A stretch of DNA of 64,000 nt from Streptomyces hiroshimensis (GTDB lineage Bacteria > Actinomycetota > Actinomycetes > Streptomycetales > Streptomycetaceae): the NCBI RefSeq assembly GCF_014650335.1, contig NZ_BMUT01000009.1, positions 68,889 to 132,888 on the forward strand, read 5' to 3'. Made by a program: the position numbers and the translations under genes. Shown here piece by piece: positions 42,707-50,869 of the stretch (positions are counted from its first letter, which is position 1; each line of letters opens with the position of its first letter). A model generated the notes under the pieces. It was not told the DNA's origin and did not search any database. It worked only from the letters and a program-made list of their open reading frames with translations.

Positions 42707-44206
42707 ATGAGGAGCGCGCGGGACGACGACCGGCAGGTGCGGCCCACCGATGAGGACAAGGTGGCGGCCGCAGGCAGCGAGCTCATCGGCGGGCCCGCGG
42801 GGAAGCGGGCCGTGCCCGGCAGAGGCTGGTGGACGCCGGTCCGGGTGATCGTGCTGGTGGCGATCGGGATGTTCGCCCTCGGCATGGTCCAGAAGCTGCC
42901 CTGCTACGAGTACGGGTGGTTCTTCGGCGCCACCACGCAGTACACCCACGCCTGCTATTCCGACATCCCGCACCTCTACAGCGGACGCGGCTTCGACGCA
43001 GGCCTCATCCCGTACTTCGACCGCATCCCCCAGGCCGTCTCCGGCGGCATGGACTACCTCGAATATCCGGTCCTCACCGGCCTGTTCATGCAGATCGCCG
43101 CCTGGCTGACCCCGGGCGGCGGCACCATCCAGCACCGCGAGCAGATCAACTGGCTGGTCAATGCGGGCATGCTGATGGCCTGCACCGCCGTGATCGCCAT
43201 CTGCTCGGCCCGGACGCACCGGCGCCGGCCCTGGGACGCCCTGCTGATCGCGCTCGCGCCCGCCTTCGCCCTGACGGCCACCGTCAACTGGGACCTGTTC
43301 GCCGTCGCCCTCACCGCCGCGGCGATGCTGATGTGGTCCCGCGGCAGGATGGTGCTCGCGGGCATACTGATCGGCCTGGCCGCCGCGGCGAAGCTCTATC
43401 CGCTGCTGCTCCTCGGGCCGCTCTTCGTGCTGTGCCTGCGGGCCGGGCGCATGAAGGCCTTCGCCGTGACCACCGCGTCCGCCGTGGGCGCATGGCTGGT
43501 GGTGAACCTCCCGGTGATGCTGACGCACGACGCCGCCGGCTTCCACATCCGCGAGGGCTGGGCGAAGTTCTACACGTTCAGCCAGGAGCGCCCGATCGAC
43601 TTCGGCTCGGTCTGGCTGCTGATCTCCCAGCGGACGGGCAATCCCCTGGACGACGCCAACACGTATGTGAGCCTGCTGATGATCCTGGGCTGCCTGGCGC
43701 TGGTGGCCCTCGGGCTCTACGCCCCCAGGCGCCCGCGCTTCGCCCAGCTGGTCTTCCTCGTGGTGGCGCTCTTCGTCCTCACCAACAAGGTCTATTCACC
43801 GCAGTACGTGCTCTGGCTGATCCCGCTCGCCGTACTGGCGCGCCCCAAGTGGCGCGACTTCCTGATCTGGCAGGCCTGCGAGGTGCTGTACTTCCTCGGC
43901 ATCTGGTCCTACCTCGCCTACTCGGGCAGCGGCGACAAGCACCAGGGCCTGCCCACCGAGGGCTATCAAGTGGCCATCGCCCTGCACCTGCTGGGCACGC
44001 TGTACCTGTGCGCGGTCGTCGTGCGCGACATCCTCATGCCCGAGCGGGACGTCGTCCGCCGGGACGGCTCGGACGACCCCTCCGGCGGCATCCTTGACGG
44101 CGCTCCGGACGTCGTCGCCCTCGGCTCCGCACACACGCCGTCGTATGCGGAGCGCTCCGCCGGCCAGAGCGTCCTCTGGGGGACGGGCAGCCGCCCTCTG
44201 GGCTGA
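42707..44206 (+). CDS. GT87/DUF2029-like integral membrane glycosyltransferase
   Basis: The 499-residue protein has about 10-12 transmembrane helices. A first extracytoplasmic loop carries Cys-Tyr-Glu-Tyr-Gly and several Asp/Tyr residues (Cys-Tyr-Ser-Asp-Ile-Pro), and Leu-Glu-Tyr-Pro-Val-Leu-Thr-Gly lies near 118. Helices such as Leu-Ala-Ala-Ala-Ala-Lys-Leu-Tyr-Pro are typical of polyprenyl-phosphate-mannose-dependent GT-C enzymes. Rv0051 lies at the same place after ponA1. It probably transfers mannose or a related sugar outside the membrane; the acceptor is unknown. Confidence 0.8.
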   Translation: MRSARDDDRQVRPTDEDKVAAAGSELIGGPAGKRAVPGRGWWTPVRVIVLVAIGMFALGMVQKLPCYEYGWFFGATTQYTHACYSDIPHLYSGRGFDAGLIPYFDRIPQAVSGGMDYLEYPVLTGLFMQIAAWLTPGGGTIQHREQINWLVNAGMLMACTAVIAICSARTHRRRPWDALLIALAPAFALTATVNWDLFAVALTAAAMLMWSRGRMVLAGILIGLAAAAKLYPLLLLGPLFVLCLRAGRMKAFAVTTASAVGAWLVVNLPVMLTHDAAGFHIREGWAKFYTFSQERPIDFGSVWLLISQRTGNPLDDANTYVSLLMILGCLALVALGLYAPRRPRFAQLVFLVVALFVLTNKVYSPQYVLWLIPLAVLARPKWRDFLIWQACEVLYFLGIWSYLAYSGSGDKHQGLPTEGYQVAIALHLLGTLYLCAVVVRDILMPERDVVRRDGSDDPSGGILDGAPDVVALGSAHTPSYAERSAGQSVLWGTGSRPLG

Positions 44207-44273
44207 GGGGGCGGCCGCCCGGGCCGTGACCAGGAGCGCCTGTGGCCGGCGGAGCCTGTGACCAGAGGCGGGC

Positions 44274-45305
44274 CTACTGGTCGACGATGCGGTCGATCTG
44301 CGTGGTGGTGTGCCGCAGGTTGGCCGCCAGCTCGTCGCCGACCTGCGGGGCCGGGGAGTCGCTGGGCACGAAGAGGATCGAGACCTGCATGTGCGGGGGC
44401 TCGGCGAACCAGAGCTGCTTGCCCGACCAGAAGAAGGGCGACTGGTTGCGGTTCATGGTCGCGAGGCCGGCGCGGGCGACGCCCTTGGCGCGCGGCATCA
44501 TGCCGTGCAGCGCCTTCGGGGCCTCCAGGCCGACGCCGTGCGAGGTGCCGCCCGCCACGACGACGAGGTAGCCGTCGCCCGCGACCTTCTGCTGGCGGTA
44601 GCCGAAGCGGTCGCCCTTGCGGACCGGCGTGACGTCCAGGACGGCGCCGCGGTACTTGGTGGCATCGTGGTCGCCCAGCCACAGCCGGGTCCCGATGCGG
44701 GCGCGGAACGTGGTGTGCGGGTACTGGTGCCGCAGCTGCGCGAGCTCGTCGGACTTCAGGTGGCTGACGAACATGGTGTGCAGCGGCAGGCGCGCACTGC
44801 GCAGCCGCTCCATCCACTCGGACACCTCCTGGACGGCGGTGGAGCCGTCCGTGCGGTCCAGCGGCAGGTGGATGGCGAAGCCCTCCAGGCGCACGTCCTC
44901 GATGGCCGCGTGCAGCTTGGGCAGGTCCTCCTCGCTGATGCCGTGCCGCTTCATCGTGCTCATGACCTCGACGACGACGCGCGCGCCCACCAGGCCGCGC
45001 ACCCCCTCGACCGAGGAGACGGACCGGATGGCCCGGTCCGGCAGCGGCACGGGCTCCTCGCCCAGCCGGAAGGGGGTGAGCACCAGCAGGTCACCGCTGA
45101 AGAAGTCCTTGATCCGGGCCGCTTCGTAGGTGGTGCCGACGGCCAGGATGTCCGAGCCGAAGCGGGCCGCCTCGTCGGCCAGCCGCTCGTGGCCGAAGCC
45201 GTAGCCATTGCCCTTGCACACCGGGACGATGCCCGGGAACTGCTGGACGATGGTCTGCTGGTGCGCCCGCCAGCGCGCGGTGTCGACGTAGAGCGTGAGC
45301 GCCAT
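44274..45305 (-). CDS. Alanine-racemase-like PLP protein next to femX
   Basis: The 343-residue protein starts at ATG 45305. It has a fold-type III PLP barrel, with the PLP lysine Lys31 in Val-Cys-Lys-Gly-Asn-Gly-Tyr-Gly-Phe-Gly and phosphate-binding and barrel motifs like those of alanine racemase. The C-terminal domain is shorter and divergent, with Gly-Asp-Arg-Phe-Gly-Tyr-Arg-Gln-Gln-Lys instead of the usual Gly-Tyr-Gly-Asp-Gly pattern. Genuine alanine racemase is normally elsewhere, so activity is uncertain. It follows femX by 84 bp on the same strand, which points to a role in cell-wall amino acid supply (inference). Confidence 0.75.
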   Translation of the reverse strand: MALTLYVDTARWRAHQQTIVQQFPGIVPVCKGNGYGFGHERLADEAARFGSDILAVGTTYEAARIKDFFSGDLLVLTPFRLGEEPVPLPDRAIRSVSSVEGVRGLVGARVVVEVMSTMKRHGISEEDLPKLHAAIEDVRLEGFAIHLPLDRTDGSTAVQEVSEWMERLRSARLPLHTMFVSHLKSDELAQLRHQYPHTTFRARIGTRLWLGDHDATKYRGAVLDVTPVRKGDRFGYRQQKVAGDGYLVVVAGGTSHGVGLEAPKALHGMMPRAKGVARAGLATMNRNQSPFFWSGKQLWFAEPPHMQVSILFVPSDSPAPQVGDELAANLRHTTTQIDRIVDQ

Positions 45306-45389
45306 GGCCCGTCCCGGAACCTTTCCCTGTGCCTGCTGGATGCTGTGCCTGCTGAACGCGCGGGATCGCACGACCCCGGGAGAAGAACG

Positions 45390-46508
45390 TCAGCGGCGCG
45401 ACATGTACATGTCGAGAGCCTTGTGGAGCAGCTTGTTGAGCGGGAAGTCCCACTCGCCGAGGTACTCCGCAGCCTGCCCGCCCGTGCCGACCTTGAACTG
45501 GATGAGGCCGAAGAGGTGGTCGCTCTCGTCCAGGGAGTCGCCGATGCCGCGCAGGTCGTAGACGCTCGCGCCCAGGGCGTAGGCGTCGCGCAGCATCCGC
45601 CACTGCATGGCGTTGGAGGGACGGACCTCGCGCTTGTGGTTGGCGGAGGCGCCGTAGGAGTACCAGACGTGCCCGCCGACGATCAGCATGGTCGCGGCGG
45701 CGACGGCCTCGCCCTCGTGCACCGCGAAGTACAGCCGCATGCGGTTGGGGTCCTCGGTGTTGAGGGCCGTCCACATGCGCTGGAAGTAGCTCAGCGGGCG
45801 CGGGCGGAACTTGTCGCGCTCGGCGGTGATCTCGTACAGGTGCTGCCAGGTGGGCAGGTCCTCGTAGCCGCCCTGGACCACCTCGACGCCGGCCTTCTCG
45901 GCCTTCTTGATGTTGCGGCGCCACAGCTGGTTGAAGTTCTTGTGGACGTCCTCGAGCGAGCGGTTCGCCAGGGGCACCTGGAAGACGTACCGCGGCTGGA
46001 CGTCACCGAAGCCGGCGCCGCCGTCCTCGCCCTGCTGCCAGCCCATCCGGCGCAGCTGGTCGGCGACCTCGAAGGCGCGCGGCTCGATGAAGGTGGCCTC
46101 GACGTCGCGCAGGCGCTTGACGTCCGGGTCGGAGATGCCGCCCTTGATCGCGTTGGCGTCCCAGCGGCGGATGACGACCGGCGGGCCCATCTTCACGGAG
46201 AAGGCGCCCTGCTGCTTGAGGTGGGCGAGCATGGGCTGCAGCCAGTCGGCGAGGTTCGGCGAGAACCAGTTGATGACCGGGCCCTCGGGCAGATAGGCCA
46301 GGTAGCGCTTGATCTTGGGCAGCTGGCGGTAGAGCACCAGACCCGCGCCGACGATCTGCCCGGTCTTGTCGAACCAGCCCAGGCTCTCCGAGCGCCACTC
46401 CGCCTTGACATCGGCCCACGCCGGCACCTGCATGTGACTGGCCGCGGGCAGGCTCTGGATATATGCCAGATGCTGCTCTCGGCTGATTGTCCTCAGGGTC
46501 AGACTCAT
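45390..46508 (-). CDS. femX: FemX-type peptidoglycan bridge aminoacyltransferase
   Basis: The 372-residue Fem-family enzyme transfers an amino acid from charged tRNA to the third-position side chain of lipid II. In Streptomyces the bridge is a single glycine on LL-diaminopimelate, and femX is reported as essential in S. coelicolor. Two GNAT-like lobes are visible, with Gln-Val-Pro-Ala-Trp-Ala-Asp-Val-Lys, Leu-Pro-Glu-Gly-Pro, Leu-Trp-Arg-Arg-Asn-Ile-Lys-Lys-Ala-Glu-Lys-Ala-Gly-Val and a C-terminal Gly-Glu-Trp-Asp-Phe-Pro-Leu-Asn. No coiled-coil arm is seen. It is between the small membrane protein gene and the alanine-racemase-like gene. Confidence 0.92.
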   Translation of the reverse strand: MSLTLRTISREQHLAYIQSLPAASHMQVPAWADVKAEWRSESLGWFDKTGQIVGAGLVLYRQLPKIKRYLAYLPEGPVINWFSPNLADWLQPMLAHLKQQGAFSVKMGPPVVIRRWDANAIKGGISDPDVKRLRDVEATFIEPRAFEVADQLRRMGWQQGEDGGAGFGDVQPRYVFQVPLANRSLEDVHKNFNQLWRRNIKKAEKAGVEVVQGGYEDLPTWQHLYEITAERDKFRPRPLSYFQRMWTALNTEDPNRMRLYFAVHEGEAVAAATMLIVGGHVWYSYGASANHKREVRPSNAMQWRMLRDAYALGASVYDLRGIGDSLDESDHLFGLIQFKVGTGGQAAEYLGEWDFPLNKLLHKALDMYMSRR

Positions 46509-46633
46509 GCGGGGCGCTCCTCGGCAGGTGTGTCCCCATGGTCGGGGCTCCGGCTCTCGCGGCGAAGCCTACTGCGACAGGGACGCACACCGTTGGGGCG
46601 CCCGTTCGGGTGTACGGCCGGGTGGGCTGCGCG

Positions 46634-46963
46634 CTATCCGATGAGCCCCCCGAAGAGACCCCCGTGCGCCATGCCGAGGAAGAAGCCGAAAGCGGATGCT
46701 CCCAGTCCGATGATCAGCAGGAAGCGCTCCCCCGTGGTGGCGGAGATGTACTGGCCGTACGCACCGGCGAAGATGCCGGCCAGCCCGCTCCACGAGCTGA
46801 GCAGGTGAAGGTTGTTGAAGGCCGAGGAGACGAAAGCGAGCACTCCGAGCACGAGCGTCACGGCGACGAAGGTGTTCTCGAGCGGATGCGGCTTTCCGTC
46901 GCTGTTGAGCACGGCATTGATCAGAGAACGGGGGCCGCGGGACTGGCGCACTGCCTGTGTCAT
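46634..46963 (-). CDS. Small three- or four-helix membrane protein
   Basis: The 109-residue protein has a polar N-terminus and hydrophobic segments at about 30-48, 55-70 and 82-105, ending in Gly-Gly-Leu-Phe-Gly-Gly-Leu-Ile-Gly. I recognise it only as an actinobacterial conserved membrane protein near femX and rpsF. AGGAGG precedes the ATG. It may be the first gene of a femX operon (125-bp gap). Confidence 0.75.
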   Translation of the reverse strand: MTQAVRQSRGPRSLINAVLNSDGKPHPLENTFVAVTLVLGVLAFVSSAFNNLHLLSSWSGLAGIFAGAYGQYISATTGERFLLIIGLGASAFGFFLGMAHGGLFGGLIG

Positions 46964-47190
46964 GGGGGCTACCTCCTCCTGAAGGCGACCGGCGCATTGT
47001 TGCGCCGGTCACACCCGGTCCGTCCAGATTGCGGGCTCGCACGGCCGGATTTCAACCGGAAGCCGGAGTGCGGGTACTCTGTACGGTCTGCACCGGTGTC
47101 TGCCCAGACCAGCTTCGGTCCTCTGGGGCAACCCAGGGACTTTCCGCTGATTGTCAGTGTCGGCCGATACCGTTGTTCACGCATCACGAC

Positions 47191-47235
47191 CCTCCTGCCA
47201 CGGAACGACCGTGGCCGCTGAGTCCAAAGGAGGTG
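47191..47235 (+). promoter_or_regulatory. rpsF leader with hairpin and anti-Shine-Dalgarno segment
   Basis: A perfect hairpin GCCACGG-AACGA-CCGTGGC (47197-47215) lies 28 bp upstream of the rpsF start. A CCTCC (47191-47195) could pair with the strong AAAGGAGG ribosome-binding site (47226-47233). S6/S18-responsive leaders are known before rpsF in many bacteria; whether this is one is not established here. Confidence 0.4.
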
Positions 47236-47243
47236 GGTTCCAC

Positions 47244-47534
47244 ATGCGTCACTACGAGGTGATGGTCATCCTCGACCCCGATCTCGAGGAGCGCGCTGTC
47301 TCCCCGCTGATCGAGAACTTCCTCTCCGTCGTCCGTGAGGGCAACGGAAAGGTCGAGAAGGTCGACACCTGGGGCCGTCGTCGTCTCGCGTACGAGATCA
47401 AGAAGAAGCCCGAGGGCATCTACTCGGTCATCGACCTGCAGGCCACGCCTGCGGTCGTCAAGGAGCTCGACCGCCAGATGAACCTGAACGAGTCGGTCCT
47501 CCGGACCAAGGTCCTCCGTCCCGAGACCCACTGA
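47244..47534 (+). CDS. rpsF: 30S ribosomal protein S6
   Basis: The 96-residue protein starts Met-Arg-His-Tyr-Glu-Val-Met-Val-Ile-Leu-Asp-Pro, the S6 signature, and ends with Arg-Thr-Lys-Val-Leu-Arg-Pro. AAAGGAGG at ideal spacing supports this ATG rather than an in-frame start 31 codons upstream. It leads the rpsF-ssb-rpsR-rplI operon. Confidence 0.97.
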   Translation: MRHYEVMVILDPDLEERAVSPLIENFLSVVREGNGKVEKVDTWGRRRLAYEIKKKPEGIYSVIDLQATPAVVKELDRQMNLNESVLRTKVLRPETH

Positions 47535-47615
47535 ACCCCAGCGGTTCAGAGGTAATCGGGCTGTAGCTCAACGAGTAGCAAGCAGCCAGCAGCACACCCG
47601 CCGAGAGGTTCACCC

Positions 47616-48194
47616 ATGGCAGGCGAGACCGTCATCACGGTCGTCGGCAATCTCGTCGACGACCCCGAGCTGCGCTTCACCCCGTCCGGTGCGGCGGTCG
47701 CGAAGTTCCGCGTCGCGTCCACTCCCCGCACCTTCGACCGCCAGACCAACGAGTGGAAGGACGGCGAGAGCCTCTTCCTCACGTGCTCGGTGTGGCGTCA
47801 GGCGGCGGAGAACGTCGCCGAGTCGCTCCAGCGCGGCATGCGCGTCATCGTGCAGGGCCGTCTGAAGCAGCGGTCCTACGAGGACCGCGAGGGCGTCAAG
47901 CGCACGGTCTACGAGCTCGACGTCGAAGAGGTCGGCGCCAGCCTGAAGAACGCCACGGCGAAGGTCACCAAGACCGCAGGTCGCGGTGGCCAGGGTGGCT
48001 ACGGCGGTGGCCAGCAGCAGGGCGGCTGGGGCGGTGGCTCCGGCGGTCAGCAGCAGCAGGGCGGCGGCGGTGCTCCCGCCGACGACCCCTGGGCCACCAG
48101 CGCGCCGTCCGGCGGCCAGCAGGGCGGCGGCGGAGGCGGCTGGGGCGGCGGCCCCGGCAACTCCGGCGGCTACTCGGACGAGCCGCCCTTCTAA
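47616..48194 (+). CDS. ssb: Single-stranded DNA-binding protein
   Basis: SSB coats single-stranded DNA at forks. The 192-residue protein has an OB fold at 1-110 (Ala-Gly-Glu-Thr-Val-Ile-Thr-Val-Val-Gly-Asn-Leu-Val-Asp-Asp-Pro-Glu-Leu-Arg). A Gly/Gln-rich disordered tail follows, ending in the acidic partner-binding tip Asp-Glu-Pro-Pro-Phe. It lies between rpsF and rpsR. Confidence 0.97.
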   Translation: MAGETVITVVGNLVDDPELRFTPSGAAVAKFRVASTPRTFDRQTNEWKDGESLFLTCSVWRQAAENVAESLQRGMRVIVQGRLKQRSYEDREGVKRTVYELDVEEVGASLKNATAKVTKTAGRGGQGGYGGGQQQGGWGGGSGGQQQQGGGGAPADDPWATSAPSGGQQGGGGGGWGGGPGNSGGYSDEPPF

Positions 48195-48238
48195 GGGCGA
48201 GCAGCACACAAACTTCTTGATCACACAGGAGAGAGACA

Positions 48239-48475
48239 ATGGCGAAGCCCCCGCCGCGCAAGCCTAAGAAGAAGGTCTGCGCTTTCTGCAAGGACAAGAC
48301 CGCTTACGTGGACTACAAGGACACGAACATGCTGCGGAAGTTCATTTCCGACCGCGGCAAGATCCGTGCCCGTCGCGTGACCGGCAACTGCACCCAGCAC
48401 CAGCGTGACGTCGCCACGGCCGTGAAGAACAGCCGTGAGATGGCGCTGCTGCCCTACACCTCGTCCGCGCGATAA
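48239..48475 (+). CDS. rpsR: 30S ribosomal protein S18 (zinc-binding form)
   Basis: The 78-residue protein has Cys-Ala-Phe-Cys at 14-17 and a third Cys in Gly-Asn-Cys-Thr-Gln-His, i.e. the zinc-type (C+) S18; many Streptomyces also carry a cysteine-free paralogue. An AGGAGAGAG ribosome-binding site precedes the ATG. Confidence 0.96.
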   Translation: MAKPPPRKPKKKVCAFCKDKTAYVDYKDTNMLRKFISDRGKIRARRVTGNCTQHQRDVATAVKNSREMALLPYTSSAR

Positions 48476-48493
48476 GGGAAGGGTGACCAACTA

Positions 48494-48940
48494 ATGAAGA
48501 TCATCCTCACCCACGAGGTCTCCGGCCTCGGCACCGCCGGTGACGTCGTCGACGTCAAGGACGGCTACGCCCGCAACTACCTGGTCCCGCGCGGTTTCGC
48601 GATCCGCTGGACCAAGGGTGGCGAGCAGGACGTCGCTCAGATCCGCCGCGCTCGCAAGATCCGCGAGATCGCCACGATCGAGCAGGCCAACGAGGTCAAG
48701 GGTCAGCTGGAGGGCCTCAAGGTCCGCCTGGCCACCCGCTCCGGCGAGGCCGGCCGCCTGTTCGGCTCCGTCACCCAGGCCGACGTCGCTGCGGCGATCA
48801 AGGCTGCCGGTGGCCCGGACGTCGACAAGCGCCGCGTCGAGGTGGGCTCGCCCATCAAGACCCTGGGCGCCCACCAGGTCTCCGTGCGTCTGCACGCCGA
48901 CGTCGTTGCCAAGCTCGGCATCGAGGTCGTCGCTGCCTGA
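48494..48940 (+). CDS. rplI: 50S ribosomal protein L9
   Basis: The 148-residue protein starts Met-Lys-Ile-Ile-Leu-Thr-His-Glu-Val-Ser-Gly-Leu-Gly and has the Gly-Asp-Val-Val-Asp-Val-Lys-Asp-Gly-Tyr-Ala-Arg-Asn-Tyr-Leu motif. The long connecting helix and C-terminal domain are of normal length. It is last in the rpsF operon and is followed by a terminator. Confidence 0.97.
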   Translation: MKIILTHEVSGLGTAGDVVDVKDGYARNYLVPRGFAIRWTKGGEQDVAQIRRARKIREIATIEQANEVKGQLEGLKVRLATRSGEAGRLFGSVTQADVAAAIKAAGGPDVDKRRVEVGSPIKTLGAHQVSVRLHADVVAKLGIEVVAA

Positions 48941-48968
48941 TCACCCACCGGTGATCGGTAGAGCCTGA

Positions 48969-49004
48969 AGGAGGGCCGTACCCCTGCGGGGGTGCGGCCC
49001 TCCT
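48969..49004 (+). terminator. Terminator after rplI
   Basis: AGGAGGGCCG pairs with CGGCCCTCCT around an inner CCCC/GGGG stem, followed by GCTGTTTCC. It lies between convergent rplI and the MATE gene. Confidence 0.85.
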
Positions 49005-49061
49005 GCTGTTTCCGCCCCTCCTGCTGTCTCCGCTGTGACCGGCGTTCGCCGATACGTTTCT

Positions 49062-50399
49062 TCAGCGGGTCGCCCCGGTGACGGTCCAGCGCCCCGACCG
49101 CGCCCGCATCCACAGGGTCGCCATCCGGGCCGCCATCATCAGCGTCATCGCCCACCACAGGGCCGTCAGGCCGCCTCCGAGCGCGGGGACGAGCAGGGCC
49201 GCAGGGGCGAAGACGGCGAGGACCAGCAGCATGGCCCAGGCCAGGTAGGTGCCGTCTCCGGCCCCCATCAGCACCCCGTCCAGGACGAAGACCACGCCGG
49301 CGACGGGCTGCGAGAGGGCCACCACCAGCAGGGCCGGCAGCAGGGCGTCCCGCACGGAGCCGTCGGAGGTGAACAGGGGGATGAACAACGGCCGGGAGGC
49401 CACCACCAGCACCCCCAGCACGGCGCCCGAGACGATGCCCCACTGCACCATGCGGCGGCAGGCCGCCCGGGCCCCCTCCGCGTCGTCCGCGCCCAGGTAG
49501 CGCCCGATGATCGCCTGTCCGGCGATGGCGATGGCGTCCAGCGCGAAGGCCAGCAGGGTCCACAGGCTGAGCACGATCTGGTGGGCGGCGATCTGGGCGT
49601 CGCCGAGCCGGGCCGCGACGGCTGTGGCGATCATGAGGACGGCGCGCAGCGAGAGCGTACGGACCAGGAGCGGCACTCCGGCCTGGGCGCAGGCCCGGAT
49701 GCCCGCGGCGTCGGGCCGCAGGGAGGCACCGTGGCGCCGGGCGCCGCGGACGACCACGGCGAGGTACACGGCGGCCATGGCCCACTGGGCGATGACCGTG
49801 CCCCAGGCGGAACCGGCGATGCCGAGGCCGGCGCCGTAGACGAGCCCGGCGTTCAGGGCGGCGTTGAGGGCGAAGCCGCCCACGGCCACGGCCAGCGGCG
49901 TGCGGGTGTCCTGCAGGCCGCGCAGGACGCCGGTGGCGGCGAGGACGATCAGCATGGCGGGGATGCCGAGCGCGCTGATCCGCAGGTACGTCGTGGCGTA
50001 CGGGGCGGCGGTCGGGGAGGCGCCGAAGAGCTCGACGACCGCGGGGGCGGTGGGCAGGACGGCTGCCACGAGGGCCGCGCCGAGGAGCGCGGCCAGCCAT
50101 ATGCCGTCCATGCCCTGGCGTATCGCGGCCCGGAGGTCGCCCGCGCCCACGCGCCGGGAGACCGCCGCCGTGGTGGCGTAGGCGAGGAAGACGAAGACGC
50201 TGACGGCCGTGGTGAGCAGGGCGGCGGCGATGCCGAGCCCGGCGAGCTGCGGGGTGCCGAGGTGGCCGACGATGGCGCTGTCGGCCATGAGGAAGAGGGG
50301 CTCCGCGACGAGCGCGCCGAAGGCGGGCACGGCCAGCGCGACGATCTCGCGGTCGTGCCGGCGGGCGGTGCGCGGGGCGTGCTCGGGGGCCTGGGTCAT
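49062..50399 (-). CDS. MATE-family efflux transporter (DinF-like)
   Basis: The 445-residue protein has about 12 helices of the MATE type. It starts near Ile-Val-Ala-Leu-Ala-Val-Pro-Ala-Phe-Gly-Ala-Leu-Val-Ala-Glu-Pro-Leu-Phe and shows Asp-Ser-Ala-Ile-Val-Gly-His-Leu-Gly in helix 1-2. It belongs to the DinF branch seen in the same place, between rplI and dnaB, in other Streptomyces. It probably exports cationic drugs or toxic metabolites by antiport. Confidence 0.9.
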   Translation of the reverse strand: MTQAPEHAPRTARRHDREIVALAVPAFGALVAEPLFLMADSAIVGHLGTPQLAGLGIAAALLTTAVSVFVFLAYATTAAVSRRVGAGDLRAAIRQGMDGIWLAALLGAALVAAVLPTAPAVVELFGASPTAAPYATTYLRISALGIPAMLIVLAATGVLRGLQDTRTPLAVAVGGFALNAALNAGLVYGAGLGIAGSAWGTVIAQWAMAAVYLAVVVRGARRHGASLRPDAAGIRACAQAGVPLLVRTLSLRAVLMIATAVAARLGDAQIAAHQIVLSLWTLLAFALDAIAIAGQAIIGRYLGADDAEGARAACRRMVQWGIVSGAVLGVLVVASRPLFIPLFTSDGSVRDALLPALLVVALSQPVAGVVFVLDGVLMGAGDGTYLAWAMLLVLAVFAPAALLVPALGGGLTALWWAMTLMMAARMATLWMRARSGRWTVTGATR

Positions 50400-50412
50400 C
50401 TCCCCAACCTAA

Positions 50413-50675
50413 TCTTCCACAGGTAATCGGTGCAACTATCCTGGGACCCTTACATTGCGTCGCTCGGTCCGATCTTCTCTGCGCCGTTTGTCGCGATCTC
50501 CGGCAGACGGGGAAAGTTTTTCTCCTCAACAGCCGGTGGATGGTGAAACTGCAGGTCAGAGGCGTGAGGCCGGGGAGGCTGTGTGTTTGTCCACAGCGGT
50601 TTCCCCCGCCTCGTGCACAGGATGCGCGGACTTCTCCACAGGATGGGGCCCGTCATCCACACGGCCTGTGGATAA
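50413..50675. promoter_or_regulatory. Second DnaA-box cluster upstream of dnaB
   Basis: The 470-bp MATE-dnaB gap has no gene but holds several DnaA boxes: TTGTCCACA (50586-50594, exact), TTCTCCACA (50631-50639), TCATCCACA (50653-50661), TTATCCACA on the minus strand (50667-50675, exact match to the E. coli consensus) and a weaker TCTTCCACA (50413-50421). They could titrate DnaA or control dnaB. Confidence 0.8.
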
Positions 50676-50869
50676 CCAGATTGGCTGACGGTGCCCGCGG
50701 GCCTACCGTGGACCGGCGGCCGACGCCTGTTCCGGCCCCGACGGACCTGACGGGACCGCCCTGAACTCGACGCGCCGGAACCGGAGTCGGGCGGGCTGTT
50801 TGTCAGAGCCGTGCCGTAAGAAAGAACAGCACGGCAAGGTCCGCTTCGCGGACGGGAGGAGGTGGCGGG

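Noticed and set aside
47561..47582. tRNA-like GGGCTGTAGCTCAACGAG between rpsF and ssb
   Set aside because: It resembles a tRNA 5' half and D arm, but there is no anticodon arm or matching acceptor and T arm downstream.
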